DNA of 64,000 nucleotides, from contig NZ_WPZY01000010.1 of NCBI RefSeq assembly GCF_013031405.1, positions 1 through 64,000 on the forward strand, given 5' to 3'. The notes beneath the pieces are model-generated. The model saw only the letters and a program-made list of their open reading frames with translations, made no database searches and had not been told where the DNA came from. This stretch comes from Ruegeria sp. HKCCD8929 (GTDB lineage: Bacteria > Pseudomonadota > Alphaproteobacteria > Rhodobacterales > Rhodobacteraceae). Of the stretch, positions 16,136 to 24,570 are shown in pieces; within the stretch, counting starts at the first letter, position 1; every line of letters begins with the position of its first letter. The position numbers were made by a program, and so were the translations under genes.

Positions 16136-17734
16136 ATGACATCTGGACGGGTTAACCCGCAATTCCGCCTCGAAGATCAGGGCATCGAGGGTCTGGGAAA
16201 TGTCTATTACAACTTCATGGAACCGGCGCTGATCGAAGAGGCACTCAAGCGGGGCGAAGGCACGCTGGGCAATGGCGGCGCGTTTCTGGTTTCCACAGGA
16301 AAATTTACTGGCAGGTCGCCAAAGGACAAGCACATCGTCAAGACCGACAGTGTAAAGGATTCAATCTGGTGGGATGCCAATGCCGCGATGAGCCCCAAGG
16401 GGTTCGATGCGCTTCACGCCGACATGCTCAAGCACATGAAGGGCCGCGATTTCTTCGTGCAAGATCTGGTGGGCGGCGCCGATCCCACCTATTCGATCAA
16501 TGTGCGGATGGTGACCGAGTTTGCCTGGCACAACCTGTTCATCCGCCACCTGCTGCGCCGTCCCGACCGCGAGGACCTGGACGAGTTCGTGGCGGATTTC
16601 ACCGTCATCAACAGCCCCAGTTTCCGTGCGGACCCCAAGAAGCACGATTGCCGGTCCGAGACGGTCATCGCGCTGAACTTTGACAAAAAGCTGATCCTGA
16701 TCGGCGGCACCGAATATGCGGGCGAGAACAAGAAGTCGGTGTTCACGCTGCTCAACTACATGTTGCCGGAAAGAGGCGTCATGCCGATGCACTGCTCGGC
16801 CAACCACGCCACCGGCAACCCGGTTGACACCGCCGTGTTCTTCGGCCTGTCGGGCACCGGCAAGACCACGCTGTCCGCCGATCCCGAGCGCACGCTGATC
16901 GGGGATGACGAACATGGCTGGTCGGATCGCGGCACCTTCAATTTCGAAGGCGGCTGCTATGCCAAGACCATCAACCTCAGCCAGGAAGCCGAACCCGAGA
17001 TCTATGCCACGACGTCGAAGTTCGGCACCGTGATCGAGAACATGGTGTTCGACGCGGACACCAAGGAACTGGATTTCAACGACGACTCGCTGACCGCGAA
17101 CATGCGCTGTGCCTATCCGCTGGAATACATCTCGAACGCGTCCAAATCGGCGCTGGGCGGGCATCCCAAGAACATCATCATGCTGACCTGCGATGCGTTC
17201 GGCGTTCTGCCCCCGATCGCGCGGCTGACACCGGCACAGGCGATGTATCACTTCCTGTCCGGCTTCACCTCGAAAGTGGCGGGCACCGAGCGGGGCATCA
17301 CCGAGCCGCAGCCCACCTTCTCGACCTGTTTCGGCGCGCCGTTCATGCCACGCCGCCCCGAGGAATACGGCAATCTGCTGCGCGAAAAGATCGCCCAGCA
17401 CGGAGCCACCTGCTGGCTGGTCAACACCGGCTGGACCGGCGGCGCCTATGGCGTGGGCTCGCGGATGCCGATCCGCGCTACCCGTGCCCTGTTGACCGCC
17501 GCGCTGGACGGGTCGCTGGCCGAGGCCGAGTTCCGCAAGGACGCCAATTTCGGGTTCGATGTTCCGGTCTCGGTCCCCGGTGTGGCCGAAGTGCTGCTGG
17601 ACCCGCGCAGGACCTGGGACGATCAGGAAGCGTTCGACAGGCAGGCGGCCAAGCTGGTGCAGATGTTTGCCGACAATTTCGAGCAGTACCTGCCGTTCAT
17701 CGACGAGGACGTCAAAGCCGTCGCAATCGGCTGA
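16136..17734 (+). CDS. pckA: Phosphoenolpyruvate carboxykinase (ATP)
   Basis: A 532-residue gluconeogenic enzyme converting oxaloacetate and ATP to phosphoenolpyruvate, CO2 and ADP. The ATP type is shown by [27 protein letters not shown], the kinase-1a loop [11 protein letters not shown], metal-binding LIGDDEHGW and [12 protein letters not shown]. Full length for the family, with an AGGAGAG ribosome site. Its divergence from chvI-chvG is conserved in alphaproteobacteria and suggests that carbon flux into gluconeogenesis is coordinated with ChvGI and the PTS phosphorelay. A terminator follows its stop. Confidence 0.98.
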   Translation: MTSGRVNPQFRLEDQGIEGLGNVYYNFMEPALIEEALKRGEGTLGNGGAFLVSTGKFTGRSPKDKHIVKTDSVKDSIWWDANAAMSPKGFDALHADMLKHMKGRDFFVQDLVGGADPTYSINVRMVTEFAWHNLFIRHLLRRPDREDLDEFVADFTVINSPSFRADPKKHDCRSETVIALNFDKKLILIGGTEYAGENKKSVFTLLNYMLPERGVMPMHCSANHATGNPVDTAVFFGLSGTGKTTLSADPERTLIGDDEHGWSDRGTFNFEGGCYAKTINLSQEAEPEIYATTSKFGTVIENMVFDADTKELDFNDDSLTANMRCAYPLEYISNASKSALGGHPKNIIMLTCDAFGVLPPIARLTPAQAMYHFLSGFTSKVAGTERGITEPQPTFSTCFGAPFMPRRPEEYGNLLREKIAQHGATCWLVNTGWTGGAYGVGSRMPIRATRALLTAALDGSLAEAEFRKDANFGFDVPVSVPGVAEVLLDPRRTWDDQEAFDRQAAKLVQMFADNFEQYLPFIDEDVKAVAIG

Positions 17735-17758
17735 TCCCGTCTTTTGGAGTTCGGATAA

Positions 17759-17784
17759 CCCTCCGGCCCTGCCGGGGGGTTTTT
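17759..17784 (+). terminator. Intrinsic terminator after pckA
   Basis: CCCTCCGGC/GCCGGGGGG (one T-G pair) with a CCT loop, followed by TTTTT, 24 bases after the pckA stop. Confidence 0.9.
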
Positions 17785-17897
17785 CTTTGCGGCCGGTAAC
17801 GGAGTTTTCGCGTTAAGTTGACGTAAGAGCCGGTCAAAAAACCGTTGCCTGAAAGAAAAGCACCCAATAGTGTCCGCGCTTACATAAAACACAAAAT

Positions 17898-17919
17898 GCC
17901 CGGCGCCGAAACGCCGGGC
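17898..17919 (-). terminator. GC hairpin with minus-strand T-rich flank
   Basis: GCCCGGCG/CGCCGGGC with a CCGAAA loop. On the minus strand it is followed by ATTTTGTGTTTTAT, so it could terminate minus-strand transcription; no minus-strand gene is known to end here. Confidence 0.4.
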
Positions 17920-18034
17920 TTATGCTGAAAGGGCTTTTGGGCTGCGGAATGCTTACTCACTCACTCACGCAATTGATGCAGCCTAATTAAGGAATCCACT
18001 GTATGAAATCAGAGAGATGTGTCAACATGAGACA

Positions 18035-18052
18035 GAATACTTCCGAGTATTC
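18035..18052. promoter_or_regulatory. GAATACT palindrome upstream of the winged-helix gene
   Basis: GAATACT-TCCG-AGTATTC, perfect 7-base arms around 4 bases, 69 bases before the ATG at 18121. It could be the operator of the adjacent winged-helix protein or of another regulator. Confidence 0.4.
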
Positions 18053-18120
18053 TCGCGAACCTGCGGCTTTATGGTCTCACTGGTATGGCGCCCAAGCTCT
18101 CGATAAAGACTGGTAACGGA

Positions 18121-18414
18121 ATGACTGAAATCTCGAAACTCGCGGAATTACGCAGGCTGATGCAGAGCATGGAGCGCACGCTGGGCCTGGAAGACCTGTC
18201 TCCGGTTGAGCGCGATATTTACTACGCGGCCGGTGAGATATCCGCGGCCGGGGTCGAGGTGCGGACCTTTGGTCTGATCGAGCATACCCTGTTGCAAAGC
18301 GTCTCGCGCCCGACATTTTTCCGCGCGCTCAAGTCGCTGGTGAACAAGGGGTATCTGTCGCAGAGCGAGACAGCGAACAGAGGGCGGTACATCGTTCATG
18401 ATCCGCAAAGCTAG
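18121..18414 (+). CDS. Small predicted winged-helix DNA-binding protein
   Basis: A 97-residue protein, probably all helical with a C-terminal wing: SPVERDIYYAAGEIS, then LIEHTLLQSVSRPTFFRALKSLVNKGYL as a likely recognition-helix region, then a short hairpin ending GRYIVHD. This is the layout of MarR-like single-domain regulators, but no named family was recognised. The ATG at 18121 is favoured over the in-frame ATG at 18085. The next gene, a membrane protein, begins 29 bases later and is probably co-transcribed. Confidence 0.65.
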   Translation: MTEISKLAELRRLMQSMERTLGLEDLSPVERDIYYAAGEISAAGVEVRTFGLIEHTLLQSVSRPTFFRALKSLVNKGYLSQSETANRGRYIVHDPQS

Positions 18415-18443
18415 GCGCTTCGGGCGCCGCGACGGGTAAGCCG

Positions 18444-18986
18444 TTGCCCGCCTGGATTTCCGAGACCTGTCTCGCCTCCCTCGCGTATATCGCCGCTTTC
18501 CTGTTCACGTTCGAAGTGCTGATGCCGCTTCAGAACGTGTTTTTTCCCGAGTATCCCAGCCGGGCGAGCCTGCTTTTCCTGCCCCACGGGGTGCGGGTTC
18601 TGACCGCGTGGCTGTTGGGCTGGCGCGCGGTGTTTGCCTTGCTGCCGGGGGTGTTCATCGTGTTTGCCTATGTGGGCGGGTGGGACGTGTTCCTGACCAG
18701 CCGGCTTACCGCCATCTTCTTTGCCGTCTCCACCGCGCCAGCGGTGTTCTACGCCTTCAAGCTGCTGGGCTGGAATCTGTTTCCTGATCCCGACCGCACG
18801 CCGTGCTGGAGCTGCGTCATGATCGCCGGTGTGGTCATCTCGGTCCTGATGTCCGGCCTGACCAATATCGCCTTTGGCAGCACCATCGAGGAATATGTCG
18901 CCTATCTGATCGGGGACATATTCGGCCTGTTCTTCCTGATGCTGGGGTTGCTGTTTGCGTTCCGCATGGCCCGGGCGCGGGAGTGA
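18444..18986 (+). CDS. Predicted integral membrane protein, unknown function
   Basis: A 180-residue protein with about five hydrophobic helices (approximate residues 10-28, 50-63, 66-80, 92-108, 126-145 and 155-174). The frame opens after a stop at 18399-18401 and contains no ATG before residue 27, so the TTG at 18444 is the most likely start. The sequence FLPHGVRVLTAWLLGWRAVFALLPG resembles MASE1-type sensory membrane domains, but no signalling domain is attached. It follows the small winged-helix gene; together they may form a regulator/membrane-sensor pair. Function unknown. Confidence 0.6.
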   Translation: MPAWISETCLASLAYIAAFLFTFEVLMPLQNVFFPEYPSRASLLFLPHGVRVLTAWLLGWRAVFALLPGVFIVFAYVGGWDVFLTSRLTAIFFAVSTAPAVFYAFKLLGWNLFPDPDRTPCWSCVMIAGVVISVLMSGLTNIAFGSTIEEYVAYLIGDIFGLFFLMLGLLFAFRMARARE

Positions 18987-18990
18987 GCCG

Positions 18991-19755
18991 CTAGCCCAGC
19001 AGGCTGCGCCGCAACAGGTTCAGGGCAGCGACCAGCAGCACGATCAGCGTCACCTTGCGGAACGTGGCCTGATCGATCCGATCCTGCAGTTTCAACCCGA
19101 CCCACATGCCCAACAGCGCCGGGCCGATCAGCAGCAGTGAAAACGGGACCGTTTCGGCCCGCAGCACCCCCGAACTGAGATGCGCTGCAACCAACGCGAC
19201 CGCGCCCAGGCCGTAGACCACGCCCTGAATGCGGATCTGGTCCTGCTTTGGCGTTTCGAGCGCGGTCAGATACGCCACCGTCGGCGGCCCCCAGACGCCG
19301 GACATGCCCCCCACAAATCCGGCGAGCGCCCCGGCCCCGGCCTCGACACGCAATGATCCTCCGCTCAGCGGCAGTCGGATGCCCAACAGCTGGATGATGG
19401 CGAAGACCGCCATCGGCGCACCGATCAGAAACAGAAACGTCGAGACCTCAACCCGCGCCACAAGCTGCGCGCCGATCAGCAGGCAGACAAAGCCCGCCAG
19501 CAAGAACACCCGAAACCGCCGGATCGACGCCATCGCGGCGGCTGTGCCCTGCCGCAGGGCCTGAATGCCGTTTGTGATCAGCGTGGGGAAGATAAGCCCG
19601 GCCAGCGCCAAGTCCGGTGGCAGCACCGTGCTGAGGCCCGAGATGAAGATCGTCGGCATGGCAAACCCCACCATCCCCTTGACCAATCCCGCCAGCACCG
19701 CAATCGCGAAAGCCAGTACCAGCTCGACAGGAGAAAGAAGCGAAAACAGGGTCAT
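18991..19755 (-). CDS. TauE/SafE family permease
   Basis: A 254-residue membrane protein with about eight helices in two repeats. The N-terminal repeat has LVKGMVGFAMPTIF and the second GALAGFVGGMSGVWGPPTVAYL, the paired glycine-rich motif of TauE/SafE/YfcA transporters, which are linked to export or uptake of sulfite, sulfoacetate and other organic anions. The start at 19755 has an AAGAAGGGG ribosome site; the frame opens at 19788. It is divergent from the acyl-CoA dehydrogenase gene and ends 5 bases past the convergent membrane-protein gene. The substrate is unknown. Confidence 0.88.
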   Translation of the reverse strand: MTLFSLLSPVELVLAFAIAVLAGLVKGMVGFAMPTIFISGLSTVLPPDLALAGLIFPTLITNGIQALRQGTAAAMASIRRFRVFLLAGFVCLLIGAQLVARVEVSTFLFLIGAPMAVFAIIQLLGIRLPLSGGSLRVEAGAGALAGFVGGMSGVWGPPTVAYLTALETPKQDQIRIQGVVYGLGAVALVAAHLSSGVLRAETVPFSLLLIGPALLGMWVGLKLQDRIDQATFRKVTLIVLLVAALNLLRRSLLG

Positions 19756-19780
19756 GCCCCTTCTTAACACCGGAATTCGG

Positions 19781-19863
19781 TGCTGCACTGCAAAATTCGC
19801 CGCGTAATTTTAGAACCAATTACAAGGTTTCTGCGTATTTATGTTGCGCTGCACGTGCAAAAT
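19781..19863. promoter_or_regulatory. Two related operator-like sites upstream of mcd
   Basis: TGCTGCACTGCAAAAT (19781-19796) and GCGCTGCACGTGCAAAAT (19846-19863) share GCTGCAC plus TGCAAAAT. The second is a near-palindrome, TTGCGC-N5-GTGCAA. They lie in the short divergent gap between the permease and mcd genes and may bind an acyl-CoA or storage-metabolism regulator. Confidence 0.4.
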
Positions 19864-19898
19864 GATATGACCAAGCGACCTACGAGAGGACGTGATTC

Positions 19899-21590
19899 AT
19901 GGCCCATGACGGACAGGACCTGACAACGATGACCAAGCCTGTGATTTTGCCCGATCTCCTGAGCCTGACCAGCGCGGCGCTTGCCCCGGTCGAGACGGTA
20001 TTCGAACGCGCCCGCGAGGCGGTGCGCGCGACGGTCAGCGCCGATGGCCGGGTCTCGGGCGCGCTGATCGAGGCGAACCAGACCGCCGCCCACGGCCTGT
20101 CCTGGCTGGCCACCTACCACCAGTCGCTGCAGCAGATGCAGCGCTGGGCCGAGGCGCTGAATGCGGATGGCAAGTTCGGCGAGATGGAACAGTTGCTGTT
20201 GCAGATCGCGTTCGGAGAATACCTCTGGCAGATCTACGGCGGCATCCAGATGAACCAGGGCGAAGTGGTGCGCCTGCAGGATCTGGGTCTGTCCCAGGAC
20301 GACATGCGCGCGCTGATGGAGCCCGCTGTCATGACGCTGACCCAGGGCGGTAACACCCAGGCCGCGCGCACCCGTCTGGTCGAACTGATGGAGGCGCAGG
20401 CCGGTGCCACCATGTTCGGCACCTCCGGTCTGGACGAAGAGCTGGAGATGATCCGTGACCAGTTCCGCCGCTATGCGGTCGAAAGGGTCGAGCCGAACGC
20501 CCATGACTGGCACCTGAACGACGAGTTGATCCCGATCGAGATCATCGAGGAACTGGCCGAGATGGGCGTGTTCGGCCTGACCATCCCCGAGGAATTCGGC
20601 GGATTCGGCCTGTCCAAGGCTTCGATGTGCGTGGTGTCCGAGGAGCTGTCGCGCGGCTATATCGGCGTGGGCTCGCTGGGCACGCGGTCCGAGATTGCCG
20701 CCGAGTTGATCATCGCGGGTGGCACCGATGAGCAGAAAGCCAACTGGCTGCCCAAGATCGCCAGTGCCGAGATTCTGCCCACCGCCGTGTTTACCGAGCC
20801 CAACACCGGCTCGGACCTGGGCTCGCTACGCACCCGCGCGGTGAAGGATGCGAACGGCGACTACACGGTCACCGGCAACAAGACCTGGATCACCCATGCG
20901 GCGCGGACCCATGTGATGACCCTGCTGGCGCGGACCAATCCGGACACCAGCGATCACCGAGGCCTGTCCATGTTCCTTGCCGAAAAGACGCCCGGAACGG
21001 ACGACGATCCCTTCCCCACCCCCGGCATGACCGGCGGCGAGATCGAGGTGCTGGGCTATCGCGGCATGAAGGAATACGAACTGGGCTTTGACAGCTTTCA
21101 CGTCAAGGGCGAGAACCTGCTGGGCGGCGAAGAGGGCAAAGGCTTCAAGCAGCTGATGGAAACCTTCGAGTCCGCCCGCATCCAGACCGCCGCCCGCGCC
21201 ATCGGCGTGGCGCAATGCGCGCTGGATATCGCCATGCAGTACGCGCAAGAGCGCAAGCAGTTTGGTAAGGCGCTGATCAACTTCCCGCGCGTGTCGGGCA
21301 AGCTGGCGATGATGGCGGTCGAAATCATGATCGCGCGGCAGCTGACCTATTTCTCGGCCTGGGAAAAGGATCACGGCCAGCGCTGCGATCTTGAGGCCGG
21401 GATGGCGAAGCTGCTGGGTGCGCGTGTGGCCTGGGCGGCAGCAGACAACGGGTTGCAGATCCATGGCGGCAACGGCTTTGCGCTGGAATACAAGATCTCC
21501 CGCGTGCTGTGCGATGCCCGCATCCTCAACATCTTCGAAGGTGCAGCGGAGATTCAGGCGCAGGTCATCGCGCGGCGGCTGCTCGGCTGA
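19899..21590 (+). CDS. mcd: (2S)-methylsuccinyl-CoA dehydrogenase
   Basis: A 563-residue FAD acyl-CoA dehydrogenase with an unusual N-terminal extension of about 160 residues (SGALIEANQTAAHGLSWL, MEQLLLQIAFGEYLW). That extension marks Mcd of the ethylmalonyl-CoA pathway, in which methylsuccinyl-CoA is oxidised to mesaconyl-CoA during C2 assimilation. The catalytic core shows FGLTIPEEFGGFGLS, TAVFTEPNTGSDLGSLRT, KTWITHAART and QIHGGNGFALEYKISRVL. Electrons would go to EtfAB. An in-frame ATG at 19929 is an alternative start. Assignment to Mcd rather than another long acyl-CoA dehydrogenase rests on the extension, recalled from known members. Confidence 0.88.
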   Translation: MAHDGQDLTTMTKPVILPDLLSLTSAALAPVETVFERAREAVRATVSADGRVSGALIEANQTAAHGLSWLATYHQSLQQMQRWAEALNADGKFGEMEQLLLQIAFGEYLWQIYGGIQMNQGEVVRLQDLGLSQDDMRALMEPAVMTLTQGGNTQAARTRLVELMEAQAGATMFGTSGLDEELEMIRDQFRRYAVERVEPNAHDWHLNDELIPIEIIEELAEMGVFGLTIPEEFGGFGLSKASMCVVSEELSRGYIGVGSLGTRSEIAAELIIAGGTDEQKANWLPKIASAEILPTAVFTEPNTGSDLGSLRTRAVKDANGDYTVTGNKTWITHAARTHVMTLLARTNPDTSDHRGLSMFLAEKTPGTDDDPFPTPGMTGGEIEVLGYRGMKEYELGFDSFHVKGENLLGGEEGKGFKQLMETFESARIQTAARAIGVAQCALDIAMQYAQERKQFGKALINFPRVSGKLAMMAVEIMIARQLTYFSAWEKDHGQRCDLEAGMAKLLGARVAWAAADNGLQIHGGNGFALEYKISRVLCDARILNIFEGAAEIQAQVIARRLLG

Positions 21591-21624
21591 GAGAGAATTT
21601 TTCCTCGGGACTCATTCCCCAACT

Positions 21625-21650
21625 GACCCGGCCATGTGCCGGGTCTTTTT
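21625..21650 (+). terminator. Intrinsic terminator after mcd
   Basis: Perfect stem GACCCGGC/GCCGGGTC with a CATGT loop followed by TTTTT. Confidence 0.92.
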
Positions 21651-21954
21651 CTGTTATGGCGATTTGTACAAGGTTCTGAGGGCGGGTTGTCCGAATTGTA
21701 CGAAACGTGCAGGCGCCCGGAGCCAGCCGACACAACCCGCCTTATCATGCGGATCGCGACGTCGAAAATTGGATGAGGGAATTCTCGCGCCGGGGGTTCA
21801 GTTCGACATGCATGTCGTGCCGCCACGCCCGTCACGCAGGCTTTGGTCACTCTCACGTGTGCGGACCCGAAGGGCTCAACACTCCGGGCAAATCCGGATA
21901 AACTCACCGAGAACTCATTCGACCGGAACAAGTGCATTCAGGAAAGGCTCGGCC
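21651..21954. other. Gene-free stretch between mcd and the second SDR
   Basis: 304 bases. It contains a 10-base perfect inverted repeat GGCGGGTTGT/ACAACCCGCC (21681-21690 and 21732-21741) with a 41-base interval. A short open frame at 21707-21901 has no ribosome site and an improbable composition. The last bases carry the AGGAAAGG ribosome site of the SDR gene. Confidence 0.6.
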
Positions 21955-22809
21955 ATGTATGAACAGGCGATCAAGGAAGGCGGCGTTGCGGTGGTCACCG
22001 GGGCGGCCAGCGGTGTCGGGCGGGTGGCGGCGCAGCGGTTCGCCGAGGCCGGTTTGAGCGTGATTCTGGCGGACCTGCCGGGAGAGCAGCTGGACGGGGC
22101 GGTGGCCGAGATCGGCGCCGCTGCCTCCGACGGAGCACAGGTCATCGGCGTTCCGACCGATGTCACCAGCGATGCCGATATCGCGGCGCTGGCGGATCGG
22201 GCCTTTGCCATGGGGCCGGTGGCAGTGCTGATGAACAATGCCGGGATCGGGCGGCGCACCACCGCCTGGGACCAGATGGAACACTGGCAGCAGATGCTGG
22301 ATGTGAATCTGATGGGTGTTTTGCGCGGTGTGCACGCGTTTGTGCCGCGCATGATCGCTGCGAACCGGCCCGCAGTGGTGATCAACACCGGATCAAAACA
22401 GGGGATCACGACCCCGCCCGGCAACCCCGGCTACAATGTGACCAAGGCGGCGATCAAGGTGCTGAGCGAGCAACTGGCCCATGAGTTGCGCGAGGCCGGG
22501 GCACCGATCTCGGTTCATCTGTTTGTGCCCGGGTTCACCTATACCGGCATGATCGCCGCGTTCATGCCGGAAAAGCCCGCCGCAGCATGGACCAGCGCGC
22601 AGACCGTCGATCACTTCATCGCGCGCATGGCCGAGGGGGATTTCTATATCCTGTGTCCCGACAACGATGTGGATGAGACCCGCGACCGCCTGCGCGCCGC
22701 CTGGGCCGCGGCGGACGTGATCGAAAACCGCCCGCCTCTGTCGCGGTGGCATCCAGACTACGCCGAGGCGTTCGCCGCATACGAGGCCGCCGGGCGCGGC
22801 AAGGGCTGA
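21955..22809 (+). CDS. Short-chain dehydrogenase/reductase (classical SDR)
   Basis: A 284-residue NAD(P)-dependent oxidoreductase. Cofactor motif TGAASGVG at 15-22, an acidic Asp40 after beta-2 (ILADLPGEQL) favouring NAD, NNAG at 94-97, catalytic Ser147, Tyr160 and Lys164 (YNVTK). The long C-terminus beyond residue 210 (ENRPPLSRWHPDY) is typical of SDRs annotated as glucose/ribitol or steroid dehydrogenases, so the substrate is open. AGGAAAGG precedes the ATG. The stop overlaps the start of the META-domain lipoprotein gene (TGATG), so the two are coupled. Confidence 0.9.
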   Translation: MYEQAIKEGGVAVVTGAASGVGRVAAQRFAEAGLSVILADLPGEQLDGAVAEIGAAASDGAQVIGVPTDVTSDADIAALADRAFAMGPVAVLMNNAGIGRRTTAWDQMEHWQQMLDVNLMGVLRGVHAFVPRMIAANRPAVVINTGSKQGITTPPGNPGYNVTKAAIKVLSEQLAHELREAGAPISVHLFVPGFTYTGMIAAFMPEKPAAAWTSAQTVDHFIARMAEGDFYILCPDNDVDETRDRLRAAWAAADVIENRPPLSRWHPDYAEAFAAYEAAGRGKG

Positions 22810-23201
22810 TGCTGCGCCTGTTGCCGATCCTGCCGCTGATGGCGCTGTTCCAGTGTGGCGGCGACGAGACCGTTGCGGCCTACGGAGCGGCGGATCGCGT
22901 CTGGACCTTGCAGGAGATCGATGGCCGACCGCTTGGGGCCAACGTGACCCTGACCCTCCCCGAACCCGGCCAGATCGCGGGCAAGGCCCCGTGCAACAGC
23001 TATTCCGGGACGCTGGATGCGCCCTATCCGTGGTTCGAGGTCAAGGACCTGATCGCCACCCGTGCCGCCTGCCCCGAACTTGAGGCCGAGGGCACCTATT
23101 TCGCGGCGCTGATGGTCATGACGCAATCCGAGGTTTCGGGCGATGTTCTGGTGCTGCGCAACGAGGCGGGCAACGAGATGGTGTTCAAAGCCGCCGAGTG
23201 A
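22809..23201 (+). CDS. META/HslJ-domain lipoprotein
   Basis: A 130-residue protein with a short signal ending in a Cys at residue 16 (MALFQCGG), consistent with lipid attachment, though the lipobox is weak. The mature part matches the META/HslJ fold: [36 protein letters not shown], then a [15 protein letters not shown] segment. HslJ proteins are linked to heat and antibiotic stress in the envelope, but the molecular role is not established. Its ATG overlaps the SDR stop. The last 17 bases overlap the end of recO on the other strand. Confidence 0.82.
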   Translation: MLRLLPILPLMALFQCGGDETVAAYGAADRVWTLQEIDGRPLGANVTLTLPEPGQIAGKAPCNSYSGTLDAPYPWFEVKDLIATRAACPELEAEGTYFAALMVMTQSEVSGDVLVLRNEAGNEMVFKAAE

Positions 23202-23910
23202 ACAGGTCCACGAACCGCCCCCGCGCCTCGGGCAGAGGCCGGTGCCCCAGTGCGGGTGCGACGCGGTGGTCCAGAAAGTAACCGGTGGTCTCGAAGCCCT
23301 GCGCGATCTCGGCATCCGGCGCGGGGCCTTTGCCGCGCAGGCAGGGCGGCAGGGGCAGCATCCGGTCGGCCCACTCACCTGCCCCCTCGGCGGTCACCGC
23401 ACGCCCCGATCTGGGCGAGACATGGACCAGCCCCTCGGTCGCGCCGGTCACCGCGCAGACGGACAGGTCCAGCCCGAAGCCCAATTCCTCCAGCAGCGCC
23501 AGTTCCCAGTTGAGATAGGCCAGCGGCCAGATCTCGTCCTGCCCCAGCAGGTCCATGAGCCGCTCGGTTTGTTTGTAGATGCCGGGATGCGGCTCACGCT
23601 CGGGCAGGCAGAACGACAGCAGCGCCACCACCGCATTCAGCCCGGCCAGCGCCAGCCGCCCGGAAAACGCCGCCGCCGCGCGGGAGCGCAGGGGCTCGAC
23701 CTGAAAGGTGCCGATATGCTCCTCAAGCCGGGCGCGCCAGATCACGTCGAGCTGCGCGCCCGGTTGCAGGATCGGGGCGATCTTGCGGCTGGTGCCGCCG
23801 CGCACCACGCCTGCGTGACGGCCATGTTCTTCAGTGAACACCTCGATGATGGCAGCGGTTTCGCCATGGCGGCGAGAGGTCAAGAGTATGCCGTGATCGC
23901 GCCAGTCCAT
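23185..23910 (-). CDS. recO: DNA repair protein RecO
   Basis: A 241-residue RecO: N-terminal OB-fold beginning [39 protein letters not shown], then a helical domain with [15 protein letters not shown] and CAVTG in the position of the family's zinc-binding cysteines (only partly kept). RecO loads RecA with RecR on SSB-coated gaps. In this bacterial group recO normally ends the lepB-rnc-era-DUF1491-recO operon. Here a plus-strand lipoprotein gene separates it from DUF1491, so it needs its own promoter in 23911-24130. Confidence 0.93.
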   Translation of the reverse strand: MDWRDHGILLTSRRHGETAAIIEVFTEEHGRHAGVVRGGTSRKIAPILQPGAQLDVIWRARLEEHIGTFQVEPLRSRAAAAFSGRLALAGLNAVVALLSFCLPEREPHPGIYKQTERLMDLLGQDEIWPLAYLNWELALLEELGFGLDLSVCAVTGATEGLVHVSPRSGRAVTAEGAGEWADRMLPLPPCLRGKGPAPDAEIAQGFETTGYFLDHRVAPALGHRPLPEARGRFVDLFTRRL

Positions 23911-24131
23911 AAGAAATGTTCCCTTTCAGCTTACTAGACCAGTCGGGCGTAGGTAGCGCAGATCATGTCACATCTTTTTATGGCATAGTCGGCGGGCTGC
24001 AAAAATGCCACAGGCGAAACCCATAACAAGTTAGGGTTCGACACCTATTTCGTTCAACCGTCGGTCGTGTCAGAACCACAAGCTGAGCGGCGAGAACAAA
24101 ATGAGCCGCATCAGAGTTTGGAGATAGTTTA

Positions 24132-24566
24132 ATGCTTTCACGTCTTGGGTCCGGAGTTTTTGTTTTGTTACTTGCTGCCGCTTGCACACCCCAAGGACCA
24201 AGCCGTGAGGAGGCCCGGGAAATAATCGAAGGCTGCGGCGGAAATGAGCTATGTTCGTTCGCAACGCTGGCAACTGCGGGATACAACAAGCAAGTTGGCA
24301 AGGTCGGTCAGCACGGAATTTCGATCCGAGACGCGAAAACGGACGGTAAGACTGTCGCCGTCGGCGTCAATGTGCCAGAACGTATCCGGACCGCACCCAC
24401 TAAGGCTGGTCGCACAGCCGAACAACAACTGACTGAGTCTGTCAGAAAAGACCTGTGTAGCGACAAAAACACACGGAGATTTTTCGACCTCGGCGGAACT
24501 TTCCAGTTCACGACCTATCTGCCATCCGGAGAAGTCTTTTCGCGATCCTCGATTTCGTCTTGCTGA
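24132..24566 (+). CDS. Lower-GC predicted lipoprotein, unknown function
   Basis: A 144-residue protein with a signal ending in LAAAC (Cys18), so it is probably a lipoprotein. The mature part has four further cysteines (35, 41, one near 109 and the C-terminal residue), which could form two disulfides. No family was recognised. The gene and the roughly 190 bases before it are clearly lower in GC than the neighbours. It stands on the plus strand inside an otherwise minus-strand conserved operon, between recO and DUF1491. These points suggest recent acquisition. Confidence 0.7.
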   Translation: MLSRLGSGVFVLLLAAACTPQGPSREEAREIIEGCGGNELCSFATLATAGYNKQVGKVGQHGISIRDAKTDGKTVAVGVNVPERIRTAPTKAGRTAEQQLTESVRKDLCSDKNTRRFFDLGGTFQFTTYLPSGEVFSRSSISSC

Positions 24567-24570
24567 GCCA

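Larger units (their letters stand above)
17785..18120. other. Gene-free stretch with palindromes
   Basis: 336 bases between the pckA terminator and the winged-helix gene, noticeably less GC-rich than the surroundings. It contains a GC hairpin (17898-17919), a CACTCACTCAC run (17955-17969) and a GAATACT palindrome (18035-18052). I saw no convincing ORF or tRNA; a small RNA cannot be excluded. Confidence 0.6.

Noticed and set aside
18398..18439. Tiny ATG frame (13 codons) between the winged-helix and membrane genes
   Set aside because: Too short and overlapping the winged-helix stop; could be a leader peptide, but nothing supports translation.
21707..21901. 64-codon open frame after mcd
   Set aside because: Poor start context, rare-residue composition (many His, Cys and Arg) and no similarity; probably non-coding.
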